Shown: positions 1 to 6,903, counted from the stretch's first letter. The stretch: 7,416 nucleotides of DNA from Desulfobulbus sp. (GCA_017998195.1 JAGODN010000119.1:1-7416); one strand, 5' to 3'. Translations and numbers: made by a program. The notes: a model not told the origin generated them from the sequence alone.

Positions 1-2
1 GC

Positions 3-509
3 CTAACGCCCCGGGCCGCCGAAGCTGTCGTCGGTCCGGTCCGTGGCCTCCCAGACCGCGCGGCCGCTCACGTAGAGGGTGCGGGTGGTGCCGCGGGCAG
101 CGGTGAGCACCGTTGCCCAGGCAAGGCGGTCAGGGGTGCGGTCATAGGAAAGGAACAGCGGCCCGACGGTTTCGTCGGGCCGCTTTTTTTCGTGGAGGCG
201 GCTGAGGATGGCCTCCCGGTCGAGCCACGATGCGGCCGGCGGGCAGCCGTCCAGGGTGTCCTCGTGGCGCTGGCAGGTGGAGTAGCGCAGCAGGGTGTGA
301 TCGGGCAGCAGCTGGAAGAACCCAACGATGCGCCCGTCCACGGTGATGGGCACGAACCACGAGTGCAGGCCGCCGTCCGGATGCAGCACCGGAACCGCCT
401 CGCCCACCTGGCCCGCGGCGCGGACCAGGGGGCTGGCACAGTCGCCGCCGGCCAGGAGTGCCCTGGCCCGGCGGCCCACCGCTCTGCTGTCGTTTGACGA
501 AACGGGCAT
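3..509 (-). CDS. Stand-alone propeptide-like protein, putative inhibitor or partner of the upstream cysteine peptidase
   Basis: A 168-residue protein with no signal peptide, no membrane segment and no catalytic motif. I do not recognise a named family. Its residues 39-55 align without gaps to residues 39-55 of the upstream peptidase, sharing P40, V41, P44, G46, L48, V53, P54 and I55. G63 and a later LLxxST motif (residues 73-78, peptidase 77-82) also match. The likeness continues weakly to about residue 155, covering the peptidase region before its catalytic domain. By analogy with Spi (inhibitor of SpeB) and I29-type inhibitors, which are free copies of peptidase propeptides, it may bind and inhibit the peptidase; this is inference. 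The ATG at 507-509 lies 2 nt after the peptidase stop with no clear Shine-Dalgarno, suggesting translational coupling. An in-frame start further upstream (626) would overlap the peptidase by 115 nt and adds residues with no counterpart. The stop is TAG at 3-5. The third codon positions are GC-rich, as in a real gene. A plus-strand terminator lies within it. Confidence 0.8.
   Translation of the reverse strand: MPVSSNDSRAVGRRARALLAGGDCASPLVRAAGQVGEAVPVLHPDGGLHSWFVPITVDGRIVGFFQLLPDHTLLRYSTCQRHEDTLDGCPPAASWLDREAILSRLHEKKRPDETVGPLFLSYDRTPDRLAWATVLTAARGTTRTLYVSGRAVWEATDRTDDSFGGPGR
158..190 (+). terminator. Canonical intrinsic terminator on the plus strand, inside a minus-strand gene
   Basis: The sequence has a perfect 11-bp stem (GCGGCCCGACG at 158-168 pairing with 173-183), a 4-nt GTTT loop and seven T residues (184-190). 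Hairpin and U-tract are both ideal, and only in the plus direction; the minus direction has no T-run after the hairpin. It lies within codons 107-118 of the minus-strand 168-residue gene. It could end a convergent plus-strand gene located left of the window or cut off antisense transcription. Which of these applies cannot be seen here. Confidence 0.8.
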
Positions 510-511
510 GG

Positions 512-1699
512 TTACAGGTGTTTGAGCACGGCCGAGTAGGCGTACTGGTAGGTCTGGGTGGCGAAGTTCTCCCAGCGGGTGATGACGCCGCCGTCCTCGG
601 GATGTTCGCAGTCCGTGGGCGGCCACGGGTCATAGACGAGCAGCCCCTTGAACGGCAGTTCGCCGGGCAGGGCCAGCCGGTGGCTGGTGTAGCCGGCGAC
701 CGTGCGCGAGTGGCCGGGGATGAAGCTGATCAGCGGCCGGTTGGCGCGGATCTCGTCGCGGAAGGTGGTCCAGCCCGGGTTGGCGATCAGGGTCGCATCC
801 AGGGTGTTGGACGACAGTTTCTCGATCACCGTGACCACCTTGTTCACCTGGGAGTAGGGCAGGCCGTTGGGATGGTCGCAGGTGCCCAGCCCCAGTTCCT
901 GGGCCAGCCGCGGCTGGTCGTAGTGGTAGCGGTAGAAGTTGAGCAGCATCTCGGTGCTGGCCGCCACGCACCACACCCCGGTCTGCTGGCCGCGCAGTTC
1001 GTAGCAGGGCGCGTGGTCCGCCGTGCGCGCAGAGTAGCGCACCTCGCGGGTTTCCACCAGGGGCAGGAGCACGCCCGGCAGCTTGAAGGTCGCTTCGGTG
1101 ATCAGGTCGGTGGTGATCGCCTCCAGCACCGGTGAGGCCCAGACCTCGAGCCGTTTTTTGAACTCCGTGGTTTTCCGGCGCTTGTCCGCGGCCGGCATCT
1201 CGTCAAGCAGGCTCCACCGCTCGAAGTGGCCCGGCTCCAGCGGGTTGCGCTCGCTTCGCACCGCCGGCGGCACCACCGCCCAGGTCCGCCATTCGAGCAG
1301 CAGCACCTCTTCGCCCCGGTTGAGGAACTGCACGGCGATTTTCGGAAAACTGTAGGCCACGAAGCGGATGTCGTCGAAAACGAGCGCCCGCTGGATGCGC
1401 CGCGCCGCGGTGGTGGCCTCCCGGACGATGGCCTTCTCGTTCCAGGCCTGGCCGGTGGACACGGCCAGGAGCGGTTCGCCCAGGGCCTCCTGGGCGCTGA
1501 TGTCGGCATAGCCGATGCTCGCCCGGCCGCGCATGATGGGCACCCGGTGGAACAGCAGGGTGCCGTTGGGGTCGTACACCGGGGTGCCGGCATCGGCAAT
1601 CTTCGCTTTTTCCAGGCTGGCGGGCAGTACCCGGGTCAGCGCCAGGGCGTTCAGTTCAAGGATAGCAAGGCGGGTGATCTGTTCAGGTTTGAGGGCCAT
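512..1699 (-). CDS. Papain-like cysteine peptidase (C39/C70-like) with N-terminal prodomain-like region
   Basis: A 395-residue protein. The C-terminal part (about 232-395) is a clan CA peptidase domain. It has Q238 as the likely oxyanion Gln, six residues before C244 in the QQTGVWCVAAS motif; H330 in GHSRTVAGY; and D357 in VYDPWPP. Spacing and motifs resemble the Peptidase_C39_2 and AvrRpt2-like (C70) families. Residues 1 to about 150 carry no catalytic motif and resemble the small protein encoded immediately downstream; residues 63-84 (GYADIS, then EPLLAVSTGQ) recall propeptides of SpeB-type C10 peptidases. There is no signal peptide or membrane segment, so the enzyme is probably cytoplasmic. 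Its substrate is unknown. I chose ATG 1697-1699 because the SD AAAAGGAG is 6 nt upstream of it, whereas the ATG at 1703-1705 directly abuts the SD. The gene follows a 499-nt gap with a candidate promoter and is first in a two-gene unit. Confidence 0.87.
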   Translation of the reverse strand: MALKPEQITRLAILELNALALTRVLPASLEKAKIADAGTPVYDPNGTLLFHRVPIMRGRASIGYADISAQEALGEPLLAVSTGQAWNEKAIVREATTAARRIQRALVFDDIRFVAYSFPKIAVQFLNRGEEVLLLEWRTWAVVPPAVRSERNPLEPGHFERWSLLDEMPAADKRRKTTEFKKRLEVWASPVLEAITTDLITEATFKLPGVLLPLVETREVRYSARTADHAPCYELRGQQTGVWCVAASTEMLLNFYRYHYDQPRLAQELGLGTCDHPNGLPYSQVNKVVTVIEKLSSNTLDATLIANPGWTTFRDEIRANRPLISFIPGHSRTVAGYTSHRLALPGELPFKGLLVYDPWPPTDCEHPEDGGVITRWENFATQTYQYAYSAVLKHL

Positions 1700-1705
1700 G
1701 GGCAT

Positions 1706-1713
1706 CTCCTTTT
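1706..1713 (-). promoter_or_regulatory. Shine-Dalgarno of the peptidase gene
   Basis: On the minus strand AAAAGGAG lies directly before the ATG at 1703-1705 and 6 nt before the ATG at 1697-1699. The spacing decides the start in favour of the second ATG. Confidence 0.8.
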
Positions 1714-1782
1714 CCGGTCTGCGGGTGATTTGAGGGGAACAGGCACACGCTCACCGCCGGCGTCGGCCGGGCAGTCACTGGC

Positions 1783-1797
1783 CTGTTCCGGGAACAG
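1783..1797. promoter_or_regulatory. 15-bp palindrome, candidate operator
   Basis: CTGTTCCGGGAACAG is a perfect inverted repeat (7-bp arms, one central base). Related half-sites lie close by: GGAACAG at 1736-1742 and CTGTTC at 1808-1813. If the sigma-70 promoter at 1823-1851 is real, the palindrome lies roughly 20-30 nt downstream of the start point, a position suited to repression. A near copy lies upstream of the SH3 gene at 2860-2875. Confidence 0.5.
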
Positions 1798-1822
1798 AAC
1801 GGTGACGCTGTTCGTGCCGCCC

Positions 1823-1851
1823 ACTATGCGCCATTGCCGGCCACTGGGCAA
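1823..1851 (-). promoter_or_regulatory. Candidate sigma-70 promoter of the peptidase unit
   Basis: On the minus strand TTGCCC (-35, at 1846-1851) and CATAGT (-10, at 1823-1828) are separated by exactly 17 nt; each hexamer matches consensus at 4 of 6 positions. Directly upstream is an AT-rich stretch (about 1855-1890) that could act as an UP element. An inverted repeat ATTGCC-N8-GGCAAT (1833-1852) overlaps the spacer and the -35 box and could be an operator. The predicted leader is about 115 nt. Confidence 0.45.
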
Positions 1852-1874
1852 TACAGGGAAAAAAGAGATTTTTC

Positions 1875-1891
1875 GGGTAGAAAATTTACCC
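1875..1891. repeat. Inverted repeat GGGTA-N7-TACCC in the AT-rich patch
   Basis: Five-bp arms with a 7-nt AT-rich loop. On the minus strand it is followed, after a few bases, by T-rich sequence, so it could act as a weak terminator for transcription coming from the SH3 gene, but the T-run starts too late for a convincing one. It may equally be part of the promoter region. Confidence 0.3.
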
Positions 1892-1907
1892 ATCGCGACT
1901 ATCGGGT

Positions 1908-1936
1908 GACAGGGCAGGGGAGATTTTTGCCCTGTC
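1908..1936. repeat. Inverted repeat, 9-bp arms, upstream of the peptidase promoter
   Basis: GACAGGGCA at 1908-1916 pairs perfectly with TGCCCTGTC at 1928-1936 across an 11-nt loop. No T-run follows on either strand, so it is not an intrinsic terminator. It lies about 57 nt upstream of the candidate -35 box and may be a regulator site or an RNA hairpin in a read-through transcript. Confidence 0.4.
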
Positions 1937-2081
1937 CGGGTGCGGGCAGGGTCGTTCGGGGGGAGGGCTGGTGGTCGGCCGGTTACAGCTCGATTCGGTC
2001 CTGGCCCTGGTGGCGGCGGAGGTGCCTCAGGGTCAAGTGCCCGCGCCGATGGCGGGTGAGGAGCAAGTTGTCGGGCCCGCG

Positions 2082-2112
2082 CGCGCCCGCCCATGGCCTC
2101 CGGGCGGGCGCG
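2082..2112. repeat. Strong GC-only stem-loop downstream of the SH3 gene
   Basis: CGCGCCCGCCC (2082-2092) pairs perfectly with 2102-2112 across a 9-nt loop. It lies 86 nt or more after the SH3 stop codon on the minus strand. No U-tract follows in either direction. It could protect the 3' end of the SH3 mRNA, assist pausing or be a structured RNA element. Confidence 0.45.
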
Positions 2113-2198
2113 AACTCCTCGCGAGCGGATTCCTGCCGAACGCTCCGCTCCGTCGAACAAGGCCAGCGGCGGGGCGTGGCGGCGCGGGCCGGGTCATC

Positions 2199-2660
2199 TC
2201 ATTCGCCGAACACCAGGTCGTGGCGGATCCAGCCCACCGGGCTGCTGTTGTCGTAGTAGCCGAGCTGCACCCAGTCGCCTTTCTTGCCGAGCACCTTGTA
2301 GATCTCGCCCATTTCGGCGCTGGTCACCACCTGGGATTTCAGGCTGGCCTTGCTGCGCACGTTGGCCTTGTCCGCGGTGATCACCGCGGTGTTGATGTCG
2401 CTCACCAGCGGTGTGTACACCCAGGCGGTGTTGTTCTGCCAGTCGCGGAACTGGGTCCACTGGCCGTCGCGCCGCTCCACCTCGATGGGGTAGCCGCGGG
2501 GCACGGTGAACAGGACCTCGTCCCCGGTGCTGGGGCCCGAGCGGACGTTGATGTCGTCTTTGGCGATGCTCTTGGCCACGGCGGCCGGGGTGGAAAAGAG
2601 CAGCAGCGAGGAGGCGAGCAGGCAGGTGCAGAGCGCGGGACGGAAGGTACGTGGATGCAT
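2199..2660 (-). CDS. Exported protein with two bacterial SH3-like domains
   Basis: A 153-residue precursor. Residues 1-29 form a Sec signal peptide: basic residues (R4, R7), a hydrophobic core at about 13-23, and a probable cleavage site after the A27-V28-A29 stretch. The mature protein has two SH3_3-like repeats. The first (about 32-85) has INVRSGPS at 37-44 and AWVY at 79-82. The second (about 93-150) has ANVRSKAS at 99-106, GDWVQLGY at 128-135 and VGWIR at 142-146. Such domains usually bind cell-wall peptide or other ligands in the periplasm; no enzymatic domain is present. The ATG at 2658-2660 was chosen because an AGGAG lies 7 nt upstream (2668-2672) and the signal peptide starts there; the in-frame extension further upstream looks non-coding. 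A near-consensus sigma-54 promoter about 115 nt upstream, beside an NtrC-type activator gene, implies sigma-54 control. The peptide ligand and pathway are unknown. Confidence 0.88.
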   Translation of the reverse strand: MHPRTFRPALCTCLLASSLLLFSTPAAVAKSIAKDDINVRSGPSTGDEVLFTVPRGYPIEVERRDGQWTQFRDWQNNTAWVYTPLVSDINTAVITADKANVRSKASLKSQVVTSAEMGEIYKVLGKKGDWVQLGYYDNSSPVGWIRHDLVFGE

Positions 2661-2680
2661 GGGGTCACTCCTGAAGCAGG

Positions 2681-2694
2681 GCGGCCGGGGCCGC
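2681..2694 (-). repeat. Leader hairpin next to the SH3-gene Shine-Dalgarno
   Basis: GCGGC (2681-2685) pairs with GCCGC (2690-2694) across a 4-nt loop, ending 8 nt before the AGGAG at 2668-2672. It could affect ribosome access. Confidence 0.35.
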
Positions 2695-2711
2695 GGGGGT
2701 TGACTGGTGTC

Positions 2712-2729
2712 GGTGTCCGTGGGGACACC
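2712..2729 (-). repeat. Second leader hairpin upstream of the SH3 gene
   Basis: GGTGTCC (2712-2718) pairs perfectly with GGACACC (2723-2729) across a 4-nt loop. It falls inside the predicted transcript from the sigma-54 promoter (start near 2763), so it is a 5' UTR hairpin, possibly stabilising the mRNA. Confidence 0.4.
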
Positions 2730-2773
2730 CGGATGGCACAACGCGGTACGTGGTGGTGCGGTAAACCGGAGGT

Positions 2774-2789
2774 GGCAAGAATCGGGCCA
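2774..2789 (-). promoter_or_regulatory. Sigma-54 (-24/-12) promoter of the SH3-domain gene
   Basis: The minus strand reads TGGCCCGATTCTTGCC. Against the established consensus TGGCACG-N4-TTGCW it has the invariant GG (2787-2788) and GC (2775-2776) with the required 10-nt gap, and differs at only two fixed positions. Transcription should start near 2763, giving a leader of about 100 nt. It lies between a sigma-54 activator gene and the SH3 gene and points at the latter. A T7/A7 tract at 2839-2845, between promoter and upstream sites, could bend the DNA. Confidence 0.72.
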
Positions 2790-2859
2790 ACCGCAGTCCG
2801 TGGCGGCCCGGACAGCGGGCAAGTGGCGGAAGGGGGGCTTTTTTTCGGGCCGGGTCGAA

Positions 2860-2875
2860 CTGTTCGGGGAACCAG
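2860..2875. promoter_or_regulatory. Candidate enhancer (activator-binding) dyad
   Basis: CTGTTCGGGGAACCAG is a near-palindrome (GTTC-N3-GAAC core) overlapping another palindrome, CGAAC-T-GTTCG (2856-2866). It centres about 100 nt upstream of the predicted sigma-54 start, within the usual range for NtrC-type enhancer sites. The first 13 bases match the palindrome at 1783-1795 at 12 positions. Confidence 0.45.
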
Positions 2876-2892
2876 GCAGCGGTGCGCCCACG

Positions 2893-2932
2893 GGACGGAT
2901 TGTCCTGCGGGTGAGGACGCTATCCTGCGGAT
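2893..2932. promoter_or_regulatory. Cluster of short dyads with 20-bp period, candidate enhancer
   Basis: TCCTGCGG occurs at 2903-2910 and 2923-2930, exactly 20 bp (about two helical turns) apart. The second copy sits in a dyad ATCC-TGC-GGAT (2922-2932), the first in an imperfect version of it. GGAC-N5-GTCC (2893-2905) and GTCCT-N7-AGGAC (2902-2918) overlap them. The cluster lies about 130-170 nt upstream of the predicted sigma-54 start. Confidence 0.35.
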
Positions 2933-2969
2933 CGGGACAGCTGCCGGCGCGGGCTCAAGGCGGGCAGGA

Positions 2970-4394
<1,425 letters not shown>

Positions 4395-4435
4395 GGTTGT
4401 TTGTATCCCGGTCGGCCGGTAGCGGCCTGCGGCGG

Positions 4436-5383
4436 CTACGGCAGCTCCACTGCCCAGGTGTCGAGCGGCGGCACCCTGGAGACGATTTTTTCACCCTCGA
4501 GGAAGCGGGCGAAGCGCAGGTAGCGGTTGCGGTCGAGCGCGCCCGGCCGCAGGGCGAAGCGGGGCAGGGTGTCGCGCCAGGCGCGGCGGTTGAGTTCGTC
4601 GTCCAGGTTTTCCCGGCCGTGGCTGACGAACAGCCGCCAGCTCTCGTCCGGATGGTTGACCAGGTACTGCACCCCTTCTTCCAGGGCGTCGACAAAGCGG
4701 CGCAGCCGCGGGTCGGCCAGGTTTTTGCTGCCCGCCACCAGGATCAGCTCGTCGTAGCTGGGCACACCGTGCTCCTCCACCAGGAAGGCGCGGCCGGGCC
4801 GTTTCTCGATGTCCATCTGGTTGAGTTCGAAGTTGCGGAAGGCGCCAATGGTGGCGTCCGCCTGGCCGGTGAACAGGGCCGGCGACAGCGAGAAGTTGAC
4901 GTTGACCAGCTTGACGTCGTCCAGCGTCAACCCGGCCCGGGCGAGCATCACCTTGAGCAGCACGGTCTCGAACCCGCCCACCGAGTAGCCGATGGTCTTG
5001 CCCTTGAGGTCGGCGATGTTCCTGATCGGCCCGTCGGCCAGCACCACCAGGGAGTTGAGCGGGGTGGCGACGAGGGTGGCGATGCGCACCAGCGGCAGGC
5101 CCTGGTCGACCTGCATCTGGTGCTGGTGCTGGTAGCTGACGGCGATGTCGGCCTTGCCCGCGGCCACCAGCTTGGCCGGGTCGCTCGGGTTGGAGGGCGC
5201 GATCAGCTCCACCTCCAAACCGCGGTCCTTGAAAAAGCCTTTTTCCAGGGCCACGTACAGGGGCGCGTGGTCCGGGTTGACGAACCAGTCGAGGATCACG
5301 GTGAGCTTGTCCGCCGCACCGGCGCGCTGGCAGGGCAGGAGGAGGACAGCAAGGGCAACAAGGACGAGGGTACACTTTCTCAT
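4436..5383 (-). CDS. thiY: ThiY/NMT1-like ABC transporter substrate-binding protein (thiamin pyrimidine precursor)
   Basis: A 315-residue exported binding protein. Signal peptide about 1-23: R2, K3, a hydrophobic core (6-17), and the AGA (21-23) cleavage site. C18 in LLPC does not fit a lipobox well. The mature part is of the NMT1/THI5-like family: LDWFVNPDHAPLY (31-43), a GFFKDRGLEVEL segment (49-60), and SNPSDPAKLVAAGKADIAVSY (64-84 region). The LDWxxNPDHA motif is typical of ThiY, which binds hydroxymethylpyrimidine or its formylaminopyrimidine relatives. The neighbouring thiD, ATPase and permease support this substrate; the family also includes proteins for riboflavin and other ligands, so it is not proven. 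The ATG at 5381-5383 overlaps the permease stop (ATGA), showing coupled translation. The stop is TAG at 4436-4438. Confidence 0.87.
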   Translation of the reverse strand: MRKCTLVLVALAVLLLPCQRAGAADKLTVILDWFVNPDHAPLYVALEKGFFKDRGLEVELIAPSNPSDPAKLVAAGKADIAVSYQHQHQMQVDQGLPLVRIATLVATPLNSLVVLADGPIRNIADLKGKTIGYSVGGFETVLLKVMLARAGLTLDDVKLVNVNFSLSPALFTGQADATIGAFRNFELNQMDIEKRPGRAFLVEEHGVPSYDELILVAGSKNLADPRLRRFVDALEEGVQYLVNHPDESWRLFVSHGRENLDDELNRRAWRDTLPRFALRPGALDRNRYLRFARFLEGEKIVSRVPPLDTWAVELP

Positions 5384-6132
5384 GGCATTGTTCCGTGTTT
5401 GGGTTGCCAGAAAACCAGCCTGTCGAGCAGGCGGTCGATACAGAAATAGAGGGTGAGCGAGGCCGTGGCCAAGAGGGTGAGGGCCGCGAACATCAGGTCC
5501 ACCTGCATGCGCGCGTTGGCATGGAGCATGTAAAAACCCAACCCCTCGCTCGAGCCGACCCACTCGCCGATCACCGCGCCGATGGGCGCCACCGCCGCGG
5601 CCACCCGCAGGCCCGCGGCAAAGGCGGGCAGGGCCGAGGGCAGGACGATGTGGCGGAGCACCGAGGCCGGGCTCGCGCCCATGATGCGCGCCAGGTCGAG
5701 CAGGTCGTGGTCGGTGCGGCGCATGCCGTCGTACAGGGAGGCGGTCACCGGAAAAAAGATGATCAACACCGCCATGGCCACCTTGGAGGCCATGCCGTAG
5801 CCCAGCCAGAGCACCAGGATCGGCGCCAGGGCGAACACCGGGATGGCCTGGCTGATCACCAGCACCGGCAGCAGCCAGCGTTTCAACAGCGGCGACAGGA
5901 TCATGGTCAGGGCCGCCGCGCTGCCAAGCAGGGTGCCGAGAACCAGGCCGAGCAGGATCTCGATCACCGTGGTGGCCAGGTGCGGGGCGAGCACCGGCAG
6001 GTGGGCGACCAGGGCCCGGGCCACGGGCAGCGGCCCGGGCAGGATGTACGGCGGCACCCCGGTGGCGAGCACCACCAGCTGCCACAGGGTGATGAGGCCC
6101 AGGGCGAGCAGGGGCAGGCGCAGGTGCTTCAC
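5380..6132 (-). CDS. thiX: ThiX-type ABC transporter permease
   Basis: 250 residues, a typical BPD_transp_1 inner-membrane permease. Hydrophobic segments lie at about 7-25, 54-78, 86-112, 117-134, 170-190 and 213-237, consistent with six helices. The cytoplasmic EAA loop that docks on the ATPase is clear at about 148-175, with MGASPASVLRHIVLP followed by GLR. It starts with GTG (6130-6132), overlapping the ATPase stop in a GTGA, and ends in an ATGA overlap with the binding-protein gene. It would form the translocation channel with the ThiY- and ThiZ-like partners. Function is assigned from context: related permeases carry sulfonates, taurine and nitrate. Confidence 0.9.
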   Translation of the reverse strand: MKHLRLPLLALGLITLWQLVVLATGVPPYILPGPLPVARALVAHLPVLAPHLATTVIEILLGLVLGTLLGSAAALTMILSPLLKRWLLPVLVISQAIPVFALAPILVLWLGYGMASKVAMAVLIIFFPVTASLYDGMRRTDHDLLDLARIMGASPASVLRHIVLPSALPAFAAGLRVAAAVAPIGAVIGEWVGSSEGLGFYMLHANARMQVDLMFAALTLLATASLTLYFCIDRLLDRLVFWQPKHGTMP

Positions 6133-6899
6133 GAGGGAGCCGTCTCGGCCTCGGCCATGAGCAGGCCGAGCAGTTCACCGTGCCGCCGGGCCAGGTCCGG
6201 GTCGCCCGGGTCGCGCGGGGTCGGCCCGTCCACCTCCAGGGTGGCGGCCACCCGGGCCGGCGCGCCGGTGAGCACGATGATCCGGTCGGCCAGGCGCAGG
6301 GCCTCGAGCGGGTCATGGGTGACGAGCACCACCGTGGCCCCGCGGGTGAGTTCGGCCGCCAGGTTCTGCAACCGCATGCGGGTGAGCGCGTCCAGCGCCG
6401 AGAAGGGCTCGTCCATGAGCAGCACCGGCCGCTCCTCCATGAGCGTGCGCAGCAGGGCCGCGCGCTGGCGCATGCCGCCGGAGAGCGTCGCCGGCAGGGC
6501 CCGCTCGCGGCCGGCGAGACCCGCGGCGTGCAGCAAATCGCGGGCCCGGGCGCGGCGGGTGTCGTTCACCTCGCCGCGCAGGCGGGCGCCGAGCAGGACG
6601 TTGTCGAGCAGGCCGAGCCAGGGCAGGAGCAGGTCGTTCTGGCCCATCCAGGCCACCAGCCGCGCCCCGGACGCCGGTTCGGGCTCGAAGCGGACCGTGC
6701 CGCCCGCGGGCAGGGCGGCGTTGCCGGCGATCAGCTTGAGCAGGGTGGACTTGCCGCAGCCGCTCGGGCCGAGCACACAGGTGGTCCGGCCGGCGGCAAA
6801 CCGCAGGCTCAAGTCGGAGAACAGGGGCCTCCCCGCGAACATGAGGCCGACCCGGTCCAGGACGATGGCCGGGGCAACCGGCGGCGCGGACGGGGCCAA
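6129..6899 (-). CDS. thiZ: ThiZ-type ABC transporter ATPase
   Basis: With a TTG start it is 256 residues, normal for SsuB/TauB/ThiZ-type ATPases. All motifs are present: Walker A GPSGCGKST (44-52), Q-loop Gln in MGQND (Q87), signature LSGGM (139-143), Walker B LLMDEP (160-165) and H-loop H195 in VTHD. It powers uptake through the adjacent permease. The start is uncertain: the frame has no ATG or GTG between the thiD stop and the first beta strand (IVLDRVGLMF). The ATG at that Met would remove the strand. TTG at 6897-6899, 4 nt after the thiD stop, is the best candidate and implies coupling; no strong SD is visible. The frame stays open upstream inside thiD, but that part is thiD's shadow. Confidence 0.88.
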   Translation of the reverse strand: MAPSAPPVAPAIVLDRVGLMFAGRPLFSDLSLRFAAGRTTCVLGPSGCGKSTLLKLIAGNAALPAGGTVRFEPEPASGARLVAWMGQNDLLLPWLGLLDNVLLGARLRGEVNDTRRARARDLLHAAGLAGRERALPATLSGGMRQRAALLRTLMEERPVLLMDEPFSALDALTRMRLQNLAAELTRGATVVLVTHDPLEALRLADRIIVLTGAPARVAATLEVDGPTPRDPGDPDLARRHGELLGLLMAEAETAPS

Positions 6900-6903
6900 C
6901 GAT

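Larger units (their letters stand above)
1700..2198. other. 499-nt non-coding gap between the SH3 gene and the peptidase gene
   Basis: No convincing gene on either strand: the open frames crossing it have compositions typical of GC-rich shadow frames and no family motif. It holds, from high to low coordinates, a strong GC hairpin (2082-2112), an inverted repeat with a pyrimidine-rich or AT-rich loop (1908-1936), an AT-rich patch (about 1855-1890), a candidate sigma-70 promoter (1823-1851), a 15-bp palindrome (1783-1797), and the peptidase SD. No clear intrinsic terminator for the SH3 gene is present, so read-through into the peptidase is possible. Confidence 0.7.

Noticed and set aside
510..626. 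39-residue N-terminal extension of the propeptide-like protein
   Set aside because: It would overlap the 3' end of the peptidase gene; the ATG at 507-509 gives gap-free numbering agreement with the peptidase N-terminus.
512..980. Peptidase as a true C10 (SpeB-family) catalytic domain
   Set aside because: The catalytic Cys context (VWCVAAS) and the Asp in VYDPWPP fit C39_2/C70-like domains better than the C10 signature with its Asn-Trp motif.
2082..2112. GC hairpin as an intrinsic terminator
   Set aside because: No T-run follows on either strand.
1651..2160. 169-codon minus-strand open frame filling the gap before the peptidase
   Set aside because: It runs into the peptidase gene in another frame, covers the candidate promoter, is rich in Pro and Arg without recognisable motifs and has no convincing start signal.
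2832..2845. G6 and T7 runs on the plus strand as a terminator
   Set aside because: No stem-loop precedes the T-run; the tract is more plausibly a bending element between promoter and upstream sites.
4397..5449. 350-codon open frame on the plus strand
   Set aside because: Antisense to the binding-protein gene, which has clear family motifs and a signal peptide; the plus frame has none.
5384..6316. N-terminal extension of the binding protein (626-codon open frame)
   Set aside because: The extra part is a shadow of the permease and ATPase genes; the true start is the ATG at 5381-5383, followed by a signal peptide.
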